Assembly: GCA_965232615.1 (NCBI GenBank)
Contig: OZ246985.1
Location: 310,001 to 374,000, forward strand
Length of the DNA: 64,000 nucleotides
Reading direction: 5' to 3'
Source: UBA2779 sp965232615
GTDB lineage: Bacteria > Spirochaetota > Spirochaetia > DSM-2461
Position numbers and translations under genes: made by a program. The notes beneath the pieces were generated by a model. That model made no database searches, was not told the origin of the DNA, and was given only the letters and a program-made list of their open reading frames with translations. How positions within the stretch are numbered: position 1 is the stretch's first letter; every line of letters begins with the position of its first letter. Of the stretch, positions 53,501 through 62,076 are shown one piece after another.

Positions 53501-55324
53501 TTATTCCACCGTAACAGACTTCGCCAGATTCCTTGGCTGATCCACATCCCTGTTCAGTTCCAGGGCACAGTAATACGCAAAAAGTTGCAGGGGAACCACC
53601 ATCAGGAAGGGCGAAAACTCCTCACTTACTCTTGGAACAAAAAACACATCATCAGCAATGGACGCAGTTTCGGAATCGTCATCCATACAGAGAGCAATCA
53701 CAGGGCCTCCCCGTGCCTTAATCTCCTTCATGTTGGATATGATTTTTCTATGGAGATGGTCATCAGGAACGATAAAAAAACTGGGTGTCTGTTCATTGAT
53801 CAGAGCAATAGGACCATGTTTTATCTCAGACGCACTGTACCCTTCAGCGTGAATATAGGCGATTTCCTTGAGTTTCAGAGCCCCTTCCATGGCCACAGCA
53901 TAATTGATTCCCCGACCAAGGAATAAGAAGTTTTCCACTTTATGATATTTCTTTGCCAGGTCTTGAATTTCCTCTGTCTGTCCAAGGATGCGGCTCAGGT
54001 GTCTGGGCAGAGCCTGTAAGCCTTTGATAAACTGACTTCCTTCGGGCCAGGCCATGTGCCGCATGCGTGCCATTTTCAGTGTAAACAGATAGAGGGCTGT
54101 TAATTGACTGGTAAATGCCTTGGTGGAAGCAACAGCGATTTCCGGTCCTGAGTGAATGTACACACCGCCATCGGATTCCCTGGCTATTGTTGACCCCACC
54201 ACGTTGCAGATGCCAAGAACTCTGGCCCCCTTGCGCTGAATCTCCCGAACAGCCATGAGAGTATCCAGAGTTTCCCCGGACTGACTCACAGCCAGATATA
54301 GAGTACTCTCTTCCACCAGAGGATTGCGGTATCGAAGTTCTGATGCCAGTTCGGTAACAGCCGGAATGCGGGCCAGGGATTCCAGAAGCCAGGCTGCTAC
54401 CTGACCGGCATAATAGCTGGTTCCAGCCGCAATTATCACAACACGTTTTACACCCAGTAAATCCTGCTGATTCATATTCAAACCGCCAAGAACAGCAGAA
54501 GCCTGATCTTCGTCAATACGTCCCTTCATGGCGCTGGGAATGGAGCCTGTCTGCTCAAATATTTCCTTGAGCATAAAGTGTGGAAAATCTCCCTTTTCCA
54601 TCTCCTCAAGTTTCCACGAGATACTGTTAACCTTCTTGTTCACTGGACGGTTACGGAGATCTGTAATCATGTAATCCGATGAATTTATTCTGACCACTTC
54701 TCCATCTTCGAAATATACCACCTGTTTTGTATGAGCAATCATGGCTCCCACATCACTGGCCACGAACTTCTCATTATCGCCGATTCCCAATACCATGGGC
54801 GATCCATTTCGGGCTCCAATGATTTCTCCAGGATGATCAGCATGCATCACGAGTATTCCATAGGTTCCTTTGATTAGAGTCAGTACATCCTTAACCGCTT
54901 TTTCCAGATCACCGTCATATAAAGATTCAATGAGATGGGCAATAACCTCTGAATCAGTATCCGAGTGAAATTCATGTCCCTCATCCAGCAGTTTCTCCAT
55001 GAGTCCAGTGTAGTTCTCGATAATTCCATTATGGCATATCGCGATCTTACCGCTACAATCCAGGTGGGGATGGGCATTGATATCGCTGACCGAGCCATGT
55101 GTGGCCCATCGGGTATGGCCTATACCCCAGCTCCCCTGAGTTGCATCTGGTATAATGCCCGTCAAATTGTGTAGTTTTCCTTCTTTCTTATAGGTTGTTA
55201 ATGAGTTGTTGTGTCCCAGGCATATTCCCGATGAGTCGTATCCCCGGTATTCCAGCCGTTTCAAGCCTGAAATAAGGACTTCTGAAACCTTTCTTGGACC
55301 ACAATATCCAATAATACCACACAT
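53501..55324 (-). CDS. glmS: Glutamine--fructose-6-phosphate aminotransferase
   Basis: This 607-residue cytoplasmic enzyme makes glucosamine-6-phosphate for peptidoglycan and LPS. Cys2 of MCGIIGY is the glutaminase nucleophile. GHTRWATHG and CHNGIIENY mark the N-terminal amidotransferase domain. VSQSGET and ALKLKEIAYIHAEGYSASE mark the two SIS domains, and the C-terminal NLAKSVTVE is canonical. The gene is complete. Its last codon lies at the border of a mobile element, so the coding sequence was preserved at integration. Confidence 0.96.
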   Translation of the reverse strand: MCGIIGYCGPRKVSEVLISGLKRLEYRGYDSSGICLGHNNSLTTYKKEGKLHNLTGIIPDATQGSWGIGHTRWATHGSVSDINAHPHLDCSGKIAICHNGIIENYTGLMEKLLDEGHEFHSDTDSEVIAHLIESLYDGDLEKAVKDVLTLIKGTYGILVMHADHPGEIIGARNGSPMVLGIGDNEKFVASDVGAMIAHTKQVVYFEDGEVVRINSSDYMITDLRNRPVNKKVNSISWKLEEMEKGDFPHFMLKEIFEQTGSIPSAMKGRIDEDQASAVLGGLNMNQQDLLGVKRVVIIAAGTSYYAGQVAAWLLESLARIPAVTELASELRYRNPLVEESTLYLAVSQSGETLDTLMAVREIQRKGARVLGICNVVGSTIARESDGGVYIHSGPEIAVASTKAFTSQLTALYLFTLKMARMRHMAWPEGSQFIKGLQALPRHLSRILGQTEEIQDLAKKYHKVENFLFLGRGINYAVAMEGALKLKEIAYIHAEGYSASEIKHGPIALINEQTPSFFIVPDDHLHRKIISNMKEIKARGGPVIALCMDDDSETASIADDVFFVPRVSEEFSPFLMVVPLQLFAYYCALELNRDVDQPRNLAKSVTVE

Positions 55325-55374
55325 TTTTTCATCCTTTTCAATTAAAAAACCTGTTTCAACTCGTCATATACTAT

Positions 55375-56439
55375 ATGAACATTTTAGAATTATTAAAGCG
55401 AAGTCCATTGCTTTTTCACAGAACCAGTATTTTTGCCACGGTTCTGCCACTTCTCATTGTGCTTGCGACCTGTACACCAAGTGCTCATCTTGATGGTCCC
55501 CCATATAACCTGGACATCCTTCCACCGGTAATCCAGACGGCTGGAGTGCTTGATGAACAAAGGCTGGCATTCGAGTTTGATGAACAGGTTCGAGTTGTTC
55601 TTGAGGATGCTCATGTTGACCCCGAATTGGAAATCGCATCGGTAGAATCCATAGGAAAACAGATCATTGTTCATTTCGCCACAAATCAGGTAATCGGGTT
55701 GGCTTATACGATCAGATTGAAAGTAGAAGACAGTCAGGGGAATTCTCTCTCCTTCCTCTACAAATTTACAGGATGGAACCCCCGTGTGCCGAATCTAATC
55801 ATTAATGAATTCAATCCCAAAGGCTCAAAGTCCACTCCCGACTGTGTGGAATTGTACGCCCTCAGCGATGGAAACCTTGGCGGGGTGGAACTTGTTATTG
55901 GTACAGAAGAAGAATACATTGATTCTTTCATTTTCCCGGCAATTGAAATCCTGTCGAGGAGTTATATCGTCATCCACGCGAAACCGGAAGGAACAGACGA
56001 TGAAATTGATGAGCTGGAAGAGTTGAATAGATCCGGTGGACGATTAGCAACGGAGAATGCACGGGATTTCTGGATGAGAAAAGCTCCAGGGCTGCCAGGT
56101 AGCAATGGAGCCCTTACTTTGTACAAACAAAGAGGCGGAGATATCATTGATGCTGTTATCTGGTCAAACAGAGAAGATAAACCCAATGATGAAAACCTGG
56201 GATGGACCTCCGCGTCATTTCCATGGGCTGAGAAACTTGGTATGCAGGGTGAATGGCAGTCAGCGAACGGGATTCCTCTGCCATCGGAAGCCCTGTCCGT
56301 TACTAAGTCAACCGCTACCCGGTCCCTGTGCCGGAGCTCCGTTCCGATAGACAGTAATTCTCCTCAGGACTGGCACATCGTACCAACAAGCGGACAAACA
56401 TTTGGAACGATTAACAACGATAAAGTCTACTCTAAATAG
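55375..56439 (+). CDS. Lipoprotein with lamin-tail-like domain
   Basis: The 354-residue protein starts with a lipoprotein signal (VLPLLIVLATC). A bacterial Ig-like segment follows (LDEQRLAFEFDEQVRVVLED). From residue 140 there is a lamin-tail-type domain: NLIINEFNPKGSKSTPDCVE, then LYALSDGNLGGVEL, IPLPS and a terminal SPQDW. This architecture is common in secreted or surface proteins of spirochaetes and other marine bacteria. It is divergent to glmS with only 50 bp between, so the promoters overlap. Function unknown. Confidence 0.7.
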   Translation: MNILELLKRSPLLFHRTSIFATVLPLLIVLATCTPSAHLDGPPYNLDILPPVIQTAGVLDEQRLAFEFDEQVRVVLEDAHVDPELEIASVESIGKQIIVHFATNQVIGLAYTIRLKVEDSQGNSLSFLYKFTGWNPRVPNLIINEFNPKGSKSTPDCVELYALSDGNLGGVELVIGTEEEYIDSFIFPAIEILSRSYIVIHAKPEGTDDEIDELEELNRSGGRLATENARDFWMRKAPGLPGSNGALTLYKQRGGDIIDAVIWSNREDKPNDENLGWTSASFPWAEKLGMQGEWQSANGIPLPSEALSVTKSTATRSLCRSSVPIDSNSPQDWHIVPTSGQTFGTINNDKVYSK

Positions 56440-56488
56440 TAATCAGATGAGTTCTCTCTCATTTCCAAATCCGACATGCAAAACTCTT

Positions 56489-57274
56489 TCATGGTTGGTT
56501 TCTTCTCAAAGCCTGCAACCTGAAATCTTCAATGACATTCTGAATATATTTCTGAGCTTCCTTTATTTTATTTTCAGGCTTACATTGCTGGCTTGCCCGT
56601 TCAATAACAGACAGTAGGTCATGGAGGAAAAAAGCAAGCAGCTTTATAGCTTCGCGGGCACTTTCCCGTCTTTCGGTTTTCGCTGAGAATTCATCTTCAA
56701 GAACTCTCCTGTAACGGGCTAACGCATCAGGTATCTTCTCTTCGTTGGAGGATACAAAGGTCCAAAAACGCAATTCAATACTCATACGGTCAAGTTGACC
56801 GGGTTGAGGGAAAGCACGCCGTAAATATGTTTCCATATCATCCCAGTAGTAAATATCGAAAAATCGGATTGCTCCATAGAGTTTGCATACTTCAGGATCT
56901 GCACCTTGATAAATCTCCATCGCTTCGTATTTCTCAATCTGATCTTTGTATCTGTTGAGAACTTTGTCAGCAGTTGTATTTCCTTCAATAACACGTTTCA
57001 GAGCTTCCTGCTTTTCGATTACATCCTGGTACTTCGTAATAATCATTTTTTCAATACGTTGATATTCCGTTGTTTCTTCTTCAAGAAACTGCTCCGCATT
57101 GCGTTTGCCGGCTTTGGCTGAGCTCAATCGAGAATTGAATGCATCCAGGAAAGATGAATTCATATTATACGTATCAATTAAAGTACCATATCGACTTTGT
57201 ATCAACTCAATTTCATTGATAGATACTGGATCATAAAATGATTTATTCCTGTTATTCAGACCTCTTCTAAACAC
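56489..57274 (-). CDS. Hypothetical coiled-coil protein
   Basis: I do not recognise the 261-residue protein. The central part is strongly helical and charged (AEQFLEEETTEYQRIEKMII), and the second half has a tetratricopeptide-like spacing of aromatic residues (YGAIRFFDIYYWDDMETYLR). No signal peptide or membrane span. Composition and length suggest a conserved spirochaetal cytoplasmic protein. Start at 57274 is tentative. Confidence 0.6.
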   Translation of the reverse strand: MFRRGLNNRNKSFYDPVSINEIELIQSRYGTLIDTYNMNSSFLDAFNSRLSSAKAGKRNAEQFLEEETTEYQRIEKMIITKYQDVIEKQEALKRVIEGNTTADKVLNRYKDQIEKYEAMEIYQGADPEVCKLYGAIRFFDIYYWDDMETYLRRAFPQPGQLDRMSIELRFWTFVSSNEEKIPDALARYRRVLEDEFSAKTERRESAREAIKLLAFFLHDLLSVIERASQQCKPENKIKEAQKYIQNVIEDFRLQALRRNQP

Positions 57275-57335
57275 GCTGTTATTTTATTACACTACCTCAA
57301 TCAATAACAAGATGTAAAACGACTCAGATTAACTC

Positions 57336-57370
57336 AAGGGCACCTCAAAAAATAAGTTAAGGGTGCCCTT
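57336..57370. repeat. Collapsed GGGCACC inverted repeat
   Basis: AAGGGCACCTC and GGGTGCCCTT face each other across 14 bp (about 57336-57370), another copy reduced to its ends. It also forms a hairpin at the 3' end of cdd and may act as its terminator. Confidence 0.6.
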
Positions 57371-57800
57371 AAGAACTCTGGAAGCTTTCAGAGGATAGAT
57401 CATGCAGTGAATCCCGTGGAAGTAACTCTCCAATACTGGAAACAATGTGCCCTCCTCTACCATCATCATAATAGACAGGAGTTTCCGCCGGGCAGAATTC
57501 ACTGATTACCTGGCGACATGCTCCACAGGGGGGAAGAGGCGTTTGTGTGTCAAGCCCGGCAATGGCGATGGCCCTGATTCGGACGTCCCCCTGGCTTAAA
57601 GCACTGAATACAGCTGAACGTTCCGCACAGTTTGTCAGTCCAAAGGAGCGGTTCTCTACATTGATGCCGGTAACTATTTCTTCATTTTCCAGTTCCAGAG
57701 CGGCTCCAACACGAAAACGAGAATACGGAGCATAGGCGTTTTGGGCTGCTTTGCGGGCAATTGTCATCAGTTTATTACTATTCATGATTGATTCATACAA
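57369..57800 (-). CDS. cdd: Cytidine deaminase
   Basis: The tetrameric-type zinc cytidine deaminase of 138-143 residues salvages cytidine and deoxycytidine to uridine. It has YAPYSRFRVGAAL, TNCAERSAVFSAL (zinc Cys and catalytic Glu) and PPCGACRQVISEF (the other two zinc cysteines). Two starts, 57800 and 57785, are possible; the shorter gives MNSNKLMTIARKA, usual for the family. The stop lies in the collapsed repeat, so the last residues may have been altered by that insertion. Confidence 0.93.
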   Translation of the reverse strand: MYESIMNSNKLMTIARKAAQNAYAPYSRFRVGAALELENEEIVTGINVENRSFGLTNCAERSAVFSALSQGDVRIRAIAIAGLDTQTPLPPCGACRQVISEFCPAETPVYYDDGRGGHIVSSIGELLPRDSLHDLSSESFQSS

Positions 57801-57854
57801 TCATTTATATATTCAGGCAATGGCTGAAGGATTGAAACAGGTTAATTGACTTCA

Positions 57855-58066
57855 GGCAACCTCTAAAAAACCGTTTTTGGAATTTGGCGCAATAGCGGCG
57901 CGTTCCTCGGGCTACGCCCTGCGGTACGCACCTGCTTAAATTTTTTCTTGATGCAAGGCGGCCTGTCTGCGTGCGGACACGCACCTGCTTACGAGAGCAT
58001 TTTGACAACGCAGCAGCGAGGAAAAAGATCAAGCCAAAAACGAAATAAGGTTTTTTAGAGGTGCCC
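57855..58066. mobile_element. GGGCACCTCT inverted-repeat element, near-complete copy 2
   Basis: The 212-bp element starts GGCAACCTCTAAAAAACCGT and ends GGTTTTTTAGAGGTGCCC. The interior carries one palindromic block, GCGCGTTCCTCGGG/CTGCGGTACGCACC, then GGCGGCCTGTCTGCGTGCGG and the GACAACGCAGCAGCGAGG right-end block, in the same order as copy 1. Differences from copy 1 are mainly the number of palindromic blocks, so the element grows or shrinks by whole blocks. Confidence 0.75.
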
Positions 58067-58116
58067 TTTACCTGATTGAACACGATAGTTACCATAGGGC
58101 AGAGATTGAGTTGTTG

Positions 58117-58917
58117 ATGAAAAGAGTAATATTGCCAGCTATAGTATTCTTTGCCGTTGTCAGTCTGGCAGCTCGTACATGGCCGGATGATTCGGAAAGA
58201 ATCAAAACCATGTTTGGCCAGCCTGAATCTGGACATTTCAGTCGTGGACTGGAGTTCCATGCTGAGGGGCAGCGGGTAACAGCGTGGAATGACGGAGAGG
58301 TTATATGGAACAATGTTCCAGTACCGGGAATTACACTGCCTGGCAAGCCAAGTCTGGTTATTGAACATAATGGAGGCTTCAGGTCATCCAGTCAGAATCT
58401 GGAAAGCCGTCCCGATCTTGAGCACCATATCACTCAGGGTGATTGGACAGGCTATGCGGATGATGGTTCCTGGTTGTTTCAATTGACTGATACCATACGA
58501 TCCAGGATTGTCAATCCAGCCTTTTTGTTGCCAGTTTGGGATAATAGCAATATTCCGAGCAGAACCGTTTTTTTAGTGAAGGGCCGCGATTTTTTAGAGA
58601 TAAAGAATCAAATGGTTCTTGAGCCGGGCAACTGGTCTCTTGTTCTGGAAGGTATAATACCTGTGGAATTATCCCTGTCCTGGGTTGGTCAGAGTATAAT
58701 TTCCATGAGGCTTGATTCCCTTGTGGAGCAGGATGGTGTTCTTGTTTTGGAAACTCCATCCGTGGTTACTTATGATGATGTGTATGATGAAGAAGGCAGG
58801 GTTGTTTTACGGGATATCCTCCTTAGTACTGGCGTGGGGATTATGGAACTGAGGATGAGTGATAGAGAAAATCAGGTTGATTCTCAGTATTGGAACCTGA
58901 TCATCCAGGCTGAATAG
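58117..58917 (+). CDS. Exported protein with degenerate LytM/M23-like domain
   Basis: The 266-residue protein starts with a signal peptide (VILPAIVFFAVVSLAA). Residues 30-75 resemble the opening of M23 peptidases: MFGQPESGHFSRGLEF, then VTAWNDGEVIW. The usual GxHxGxD is altered and no HxH zinc pair follows, so it is probably a non-catalytic LytM domain. The C-terminal half is beta-rich and unrecognised. ATG 58117 is preferred over two upstream TTG codons. The next gene begins directly after its stop. Confidence 0.55.
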   Translation: MKRVILPAIVFFAVVSLAARTWPDDSERIKTMFGQPESGHFSRGLEFHAEGQRVTAWNDGEVIWNNVPVPGITLPGKPSLVIEHNGGFRSSSQNLESRPDLEHHITQGDWTGYADDGSWLFQLTDTIRSRIVNPAFLLPVWDNSNIPSRTVFLVKGRDFLEIKNQMVLEPGNWSLVLEGIIPVELSLSWVGQSIISMRLDSLVEQDGVLVLETPSVVTYDDVYDEEGRVVLRDILLSTGVGIMELRMSDRENQVDSQYWNLIIQAE

Positions 58918-58918
58918 T

Positions 58919-59764
58919 TTGAAGACATTCTCTAAAACACCTTCTGATAGTGAATCGTTAAAAACCGTATCCTGCCCGGTTTGTGGCGGTGAGAGTTTTA
59001 TTCACCGCTGGTTAATTGACGGGGCAAGATTTGTTCAATGCAAGGCCTGCCGTCTTGTGCTCCAAAACCCACAACCCATCTCCCAGGATCTGGGCGCCCG
59101 GTACGATGATGAATACTTCCGGTATGAAGTAGAAAATGAAGAGGCATTCTTTCGACTCATGATGCTTGGACTGAACGATGCTTCTTTTTTTGATAAAATC
59201 GTACCAACTTTACCCTCAGTTAACAGAATTCTGGACATAGGATGTGCTACCGGTCGTTTATTGAGTCATTTCAAATCTCTGGGATGGGAAACAGGCGGTG
59301 TGGATTTGTGTGCGGAATCAGCGAATTATGGAAATAAGAAATACGATGTTGGTATTCAGGTGGGTGATTTGCTGCAACTGGGTTTAAAGGAGGGATATTA
59401 TTCGGTAATACATGCTTCCCACCTCATTGAACATGTTGATAATCCGGGCATATTTGTGAATGAGATTGCACGATTGTTGATAAAGGGGGGTGTTTTTATC
59501 TGTGTTACCCCTTCCATAGATGGATTTCAAGCTCTTCTTCATGGAGGGAAATGGCGTTCATTAATACCGGATCATATTACATTGTTCAGCAGAAAAACGC
59601 TGAAAAGGTTATTAAGAAATGCAGGTCTTTCGGTTGAAATTGTAAGGACCTGGGGAGGACTGGCGGTGGGTACTGCTCCTACCTGGTTGAAAAAAAGAGT
59701 GGATCGATGGGTGAAGGTTCTGGGCGCAGGTGATGTTGTTTTGATGGCAGCAAGGAAGAAATGA
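58919..59764 (+). CDS. Class I SAM-dependent methyltransferase with zinc ribbon
   Basis: The 281-residue protein has an N-terminal CPVCGGE...CKACRL zinc ribbon. A Rossmann methyltransferase follows, with motif I ILDIGCATGRLLSHF near residue 100, VIHASHLIEHVDNP and CVTPSIDG. Such fused proteins usually methylate sugars or small molecules in envelope biosynthesis. The start is TTG 58919, one base after the upstream stop, with no strong ribosome binding site. It is probably cotranscribed with the LytM-like gene. Confidence 0.78.
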   Translation: MKTFSKTPSDSESLKTVSCPVCGGESFIHRWLIDGARFVQCKACRLVLQNPQPISQDLGARYDDEYFRYEVENEEAFFRLMMLGLNDASFFDKIVPTLPSVNRILDIGCATGRLLSHFKSLGWETGGVDLCAESANYGNKKYDVGIQVGDLLQLGLKEGYYSVIHASHLIEHVDNPGIFVNEIARLLIKGGVFICVTPSIDGFQALLHGGKWRSLIPDHITLFSRKTLKRLLRNAGLSVEIVRTWGGLAVGTAPTWLKKRVDRWVKVLGAGDVVLMAARKK

Positions 59765-59888
59765 GGTGGGATTCAAGGAGGCTTGCAAGTGTCAGCAAGC
59801 TTGTTAGATTAGAAAAACACTTCTTTTACAGTGTGTTCCTGTGAATTATTGACCTCCGGATTCCCTTCATGTATATTGCTCATAGAAA

Positions 59889-59961
59889 GGGCGATTAACT
59901 CAGGGGCTAGAGTGCTACCTTCACACGGTAGAAGTCACTGGTTCAAATCCAGTATCGCCCA
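59889..59961 (+). tRNA. tRNA-Val (anticodon CAC)
   Basis: The acceptor stem GGGCGAT (59889-59895) pairs with ATCGCCC (59954-59960), and A59961 is the discriminator. The anticodon arm is CTACC-TTCACAC-GGTAG, giving CAC, which reads GUG. The T arm is CTGG-TTCAAAT-CCAG. CCA is not encoded. The D arm is normal. Confidence 0.93.
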
Positions 59962-59989
59962 TATTACTAATCTTTTTTATGCAAGTACT

Positions 59990-60730
59990 TTAAAGGGAGA
60001 AATCCTTACCCAGATAGTTTTCACGAGCCTGTTCATCATTGATGAGTTCTTCAGCCGTTCCACCAGTGAGGATTTCCCCATGGTTGATGATATAGGCATG
60101 ATGAGTGATGGCCAGGGTATCCCGTACATTGTGATCGGTAATAAGAATCCCTATTTGTTTCCTGGATAAACGGGCGATTATCTCCTTTAAGTCTCCTACG
60201 GCGATGGGATCTATTCCGCTGAAAGGTTCATCCAACAGCAGGAAACGGGGATTGATGGCCAGTGCCCTGCACACCTCAGTCCGTCGTCGTTCACCGCCGG
60301 ATAATGTGTCCGCCCTTCGTTTTGCCAGTTCCATTATTCCCAGATCAAGTAGCAAACTATCCAGTAAATCTTTTCTTTCTGCTCTGGTAATATCCCTCCG
60401 TGCCTCCAGAGCCGCCTGCACATTCTGGGCAACGGTGAGTTTACGAAAGACAGAAGGTTCCTGTGGGAGGTAGTTAATTCCAAGACGGGCACGGTAGTAC
60501 ATTGGCTTTGATGTTATCTCCTGGGAATTGAGCCAAACCTTTCCAGCAGTTGTTTTAATGAATCCGGCAATCATATAAAATGTTGTAGTTTTACCGGCAC
60601 CATTGGGCCCAAGCAGACCCACAACCTGACCTTGTTCCATATCGAATGAAACATCAGCAACAGCCAGTGTTGAGCGATATTGCTTACGCAAACTTTCGGC
60701 TCGAAGAACTGAAACGGGATTCACTTCCAT
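59990..60730 (-). CDS. lptB: LPS export ABC transporter ATPase LptB
   Basis: This 246-residue ATPase energises extraction of lipopolysaccharide from the inner membrane with LptFG. It has Walker A GPNGAGKTT near residue 41, Q-loop INYLPQEPSVFRKLTV, signature LSGGERRR, Walker B FLLLDEPFSGIDP and ITDHNVRDTL. The YLPQEPSVFRKL and DHNVRDTL segments are typical of LptB. The start overlaps lptA by about 10 bp. lptF and lptG are not in the window. Confidence 0.93.
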   Translation of the reverse strand: MEVNPVSVLRAESLRKQYRSTLAVADVSFDMEQGQVVGLLGPNGAGKTTTFYMIAGFIKTTAGKVWLNSQEITSKPMYYRARLGINYLPQEPSVFRKLTVAQNVQAALEARRDITRAERKDLLDSLLLDLGIMELAKRRADTLSGGERRRTEVCRALAINPRFLLLDEPFSGIDPIAVGDLKEIIARLSRKQIGILITDHNVRDTLAITHHAYIINHGEILTGGTAEELINDEQARENYLGKDFSL

Positions 60731-61452
60731 AACGACTTATCTTCAGCAGGTTCTGTTTCATCGATGGTTGTCTCTTCGTCAACACCTTTTATGGGATCTT
60801 CATCAGGAATCTCTTCAGGTTCATCTTCCTCATCCCCTTTTATTGTCAGTAAGCCCTGAACGGTACCCTCCATACTGATCTCATCTGTATCTAAATTGAC
60901 TGTTATCCGATCGGCCTGATATCTGTCATCATCCTGCCAGACAACCGGACGGCCGGACAACTCCAGAATTTTATCCTCCCTACGGTAGGTGGCGAATTCT
61001 CCACGGCCAATCGTTTTATCATTGACCAGTCTCACGGCAGCCTGCAGGATTACCAACTCTTTCTCCTGATAGAACTCCAGGGACTCACAACGTATAACAA
61101 TGTCATCTTTTTCATCAACCAGTGTTACAAAACCCCGCAATCGGATGAGTTTCTTGTTCTTATCATAGTCCATACTGTTTGCTTCAATCGTGAGCTCTTT
61201 ATCCAGTTCTTTCAGGAGAATATTGCCTTTACCTGTCAGGATGTCATAATCTGGCCCGGATAATTCAATATGATCGGCAGATATTTCGAGATCTTTGGAA
61301 TTAACCTGAACATTCCCCTCAAGGACTGTATTGGACTGATCACCACGTTGTACACTCGTTACATTGATTGCACTGAACGTCCAGGTCTCAGCAATTAGCG
61401 GTATGGAGAAAAAGAAGAAGAAACAGGCAACAATATTTCTATTCATCATCAC
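60721..61452 (-). CDS. lptA: LptA/OstA-like periplasmic LPS transport protein
   Basis: The 243-residue protein has a signal peptide (IVACFFFFFSIPLIAETW). Repeating OstA beta-jellyroll strands follow (LEGNVQVNSKDLEISADHIE, GKGNILLKELDKELTIEAN, LELSGRPVVWQDDDRYQAD). An acidic tail rich in Glu and Asp (DEEDEPEEIPDEDP) ends the protein, longer than in E. coli LptA. It would bridge LptC to the outer-membrane LptD. Overlaps both lptB and lptC. Confidence 0.85.
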   Translation of the reverse strand: MMMNRNIVACFFFFFSIPLIAETWTFSAINVTSVQRGDQSNTVLEGNVQVNSKDLEISADHIELSGPDYDILTGKGNILLKELDKELTIEANSMDYDKNKKLIRLRGFVTLVDEKDDIVIRCESLEFYQEKELVILQAAVRLVNDKTIGRGEFATYRREDKILELSGRPVVWQDDDRYQADRITVNLDTDEISMEGTVQGLLTIKGDEEDEPEEIPDEDPIKGVDEETTIDETEPAEDKSLWK

Positions 61453-61984
61453 TGAATTCTATCGTTCCCTTAACATCATTTGTGAAGGAATAGGTCATTT
61501 TCGCGAGATCTGCAGTAAAGGAGTTTCCTGTCATTCTCAATCCATCCCCAAGGTCAACCTCAATATTTCCATTACCATTCAGTATCCGTTCCTCATCATT
61601 GAACTGCATTGAATCGGCCTTGATTATGGATCCTTCTTCTATATCATTGATATAGACATTTCCAGAGGCCATACCTTCTTCTGTACCATGCACCTCTACG
61701 TAGTCTGCTCCTCCTTCAAGGACTAATTCTCCCTCAGGATTCGTTTCAGACAAAACTGTACTGTAGAAGTGACTTGTATCTTCTTCATTGAATTTTTCCA
61801 CTTTGTCAGCAGTAATTTCAATTCTACCATTCTCGCTGATTGTAACCTGATGTACACCCCAGGCTGTTGTATCGGGTTGTTTGTTACTTATATCATCATT
61901 CTTCTCTAATTGACAGGAATTTAGAGCTGTGAGGAGGAGAATGAAAGCAACTATAATGATATTGAAACGTAAAATGGAATTCAT
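61439..61984 (-). CDS. lptC: LptC-like lipoprotein
   Basis: From ATG 61984 the protein (181 residues) has a lipoprotein-type signal (FILLLTALNSC) and an OstA-like fold (NGRIEITADKVEKFNEEDTS, IIKADSMQFNDEERILNG). LptC is normally membrane-anchored by a helix; here a lipidated Cys seems to replace it. An upstream ATG at 62005 is also in frame. It is the first gene of lptC-lptA-lptB, overlapping lptA by 14 bp. Confidence 0.78.
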   Translation of the reverse strand: MNSILRFNIIIVAFILLLTALNSCQLEKNDDISNKQPDTTAWGVHQVTISENGRIEITADKVEKFNEEDTSHFYSTVLSETNPEGELVLEGGADYVEVHGTEEGMASGNVYINDIEEGSIIKADSMQFNDEERILNGNGNIEVDLGDGLRMTGNSFTADLAKMTYSFTNDVKGTIEFSDDE

Positions 61985-62049
61985 CGGCAGCTCATATTTG
62001 TACACTGATTGACATTCTACGTCAATCAGGTAATAAATTTTCGGTATTT

Positions 62050-62064
62050 AGGGCACCTCTAAAG
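62050..62064. repeat. Single GGGCACCTCT end
   Basis: AGGGCACCTCTAAAG lies between lptC and the aminopeptidase gene. Only one end is present, matching the end fused to the transposase remnant at 4628-4643. Confidence 0.55.
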
Positions 62065-62076
62065 TCCGATAGACTC

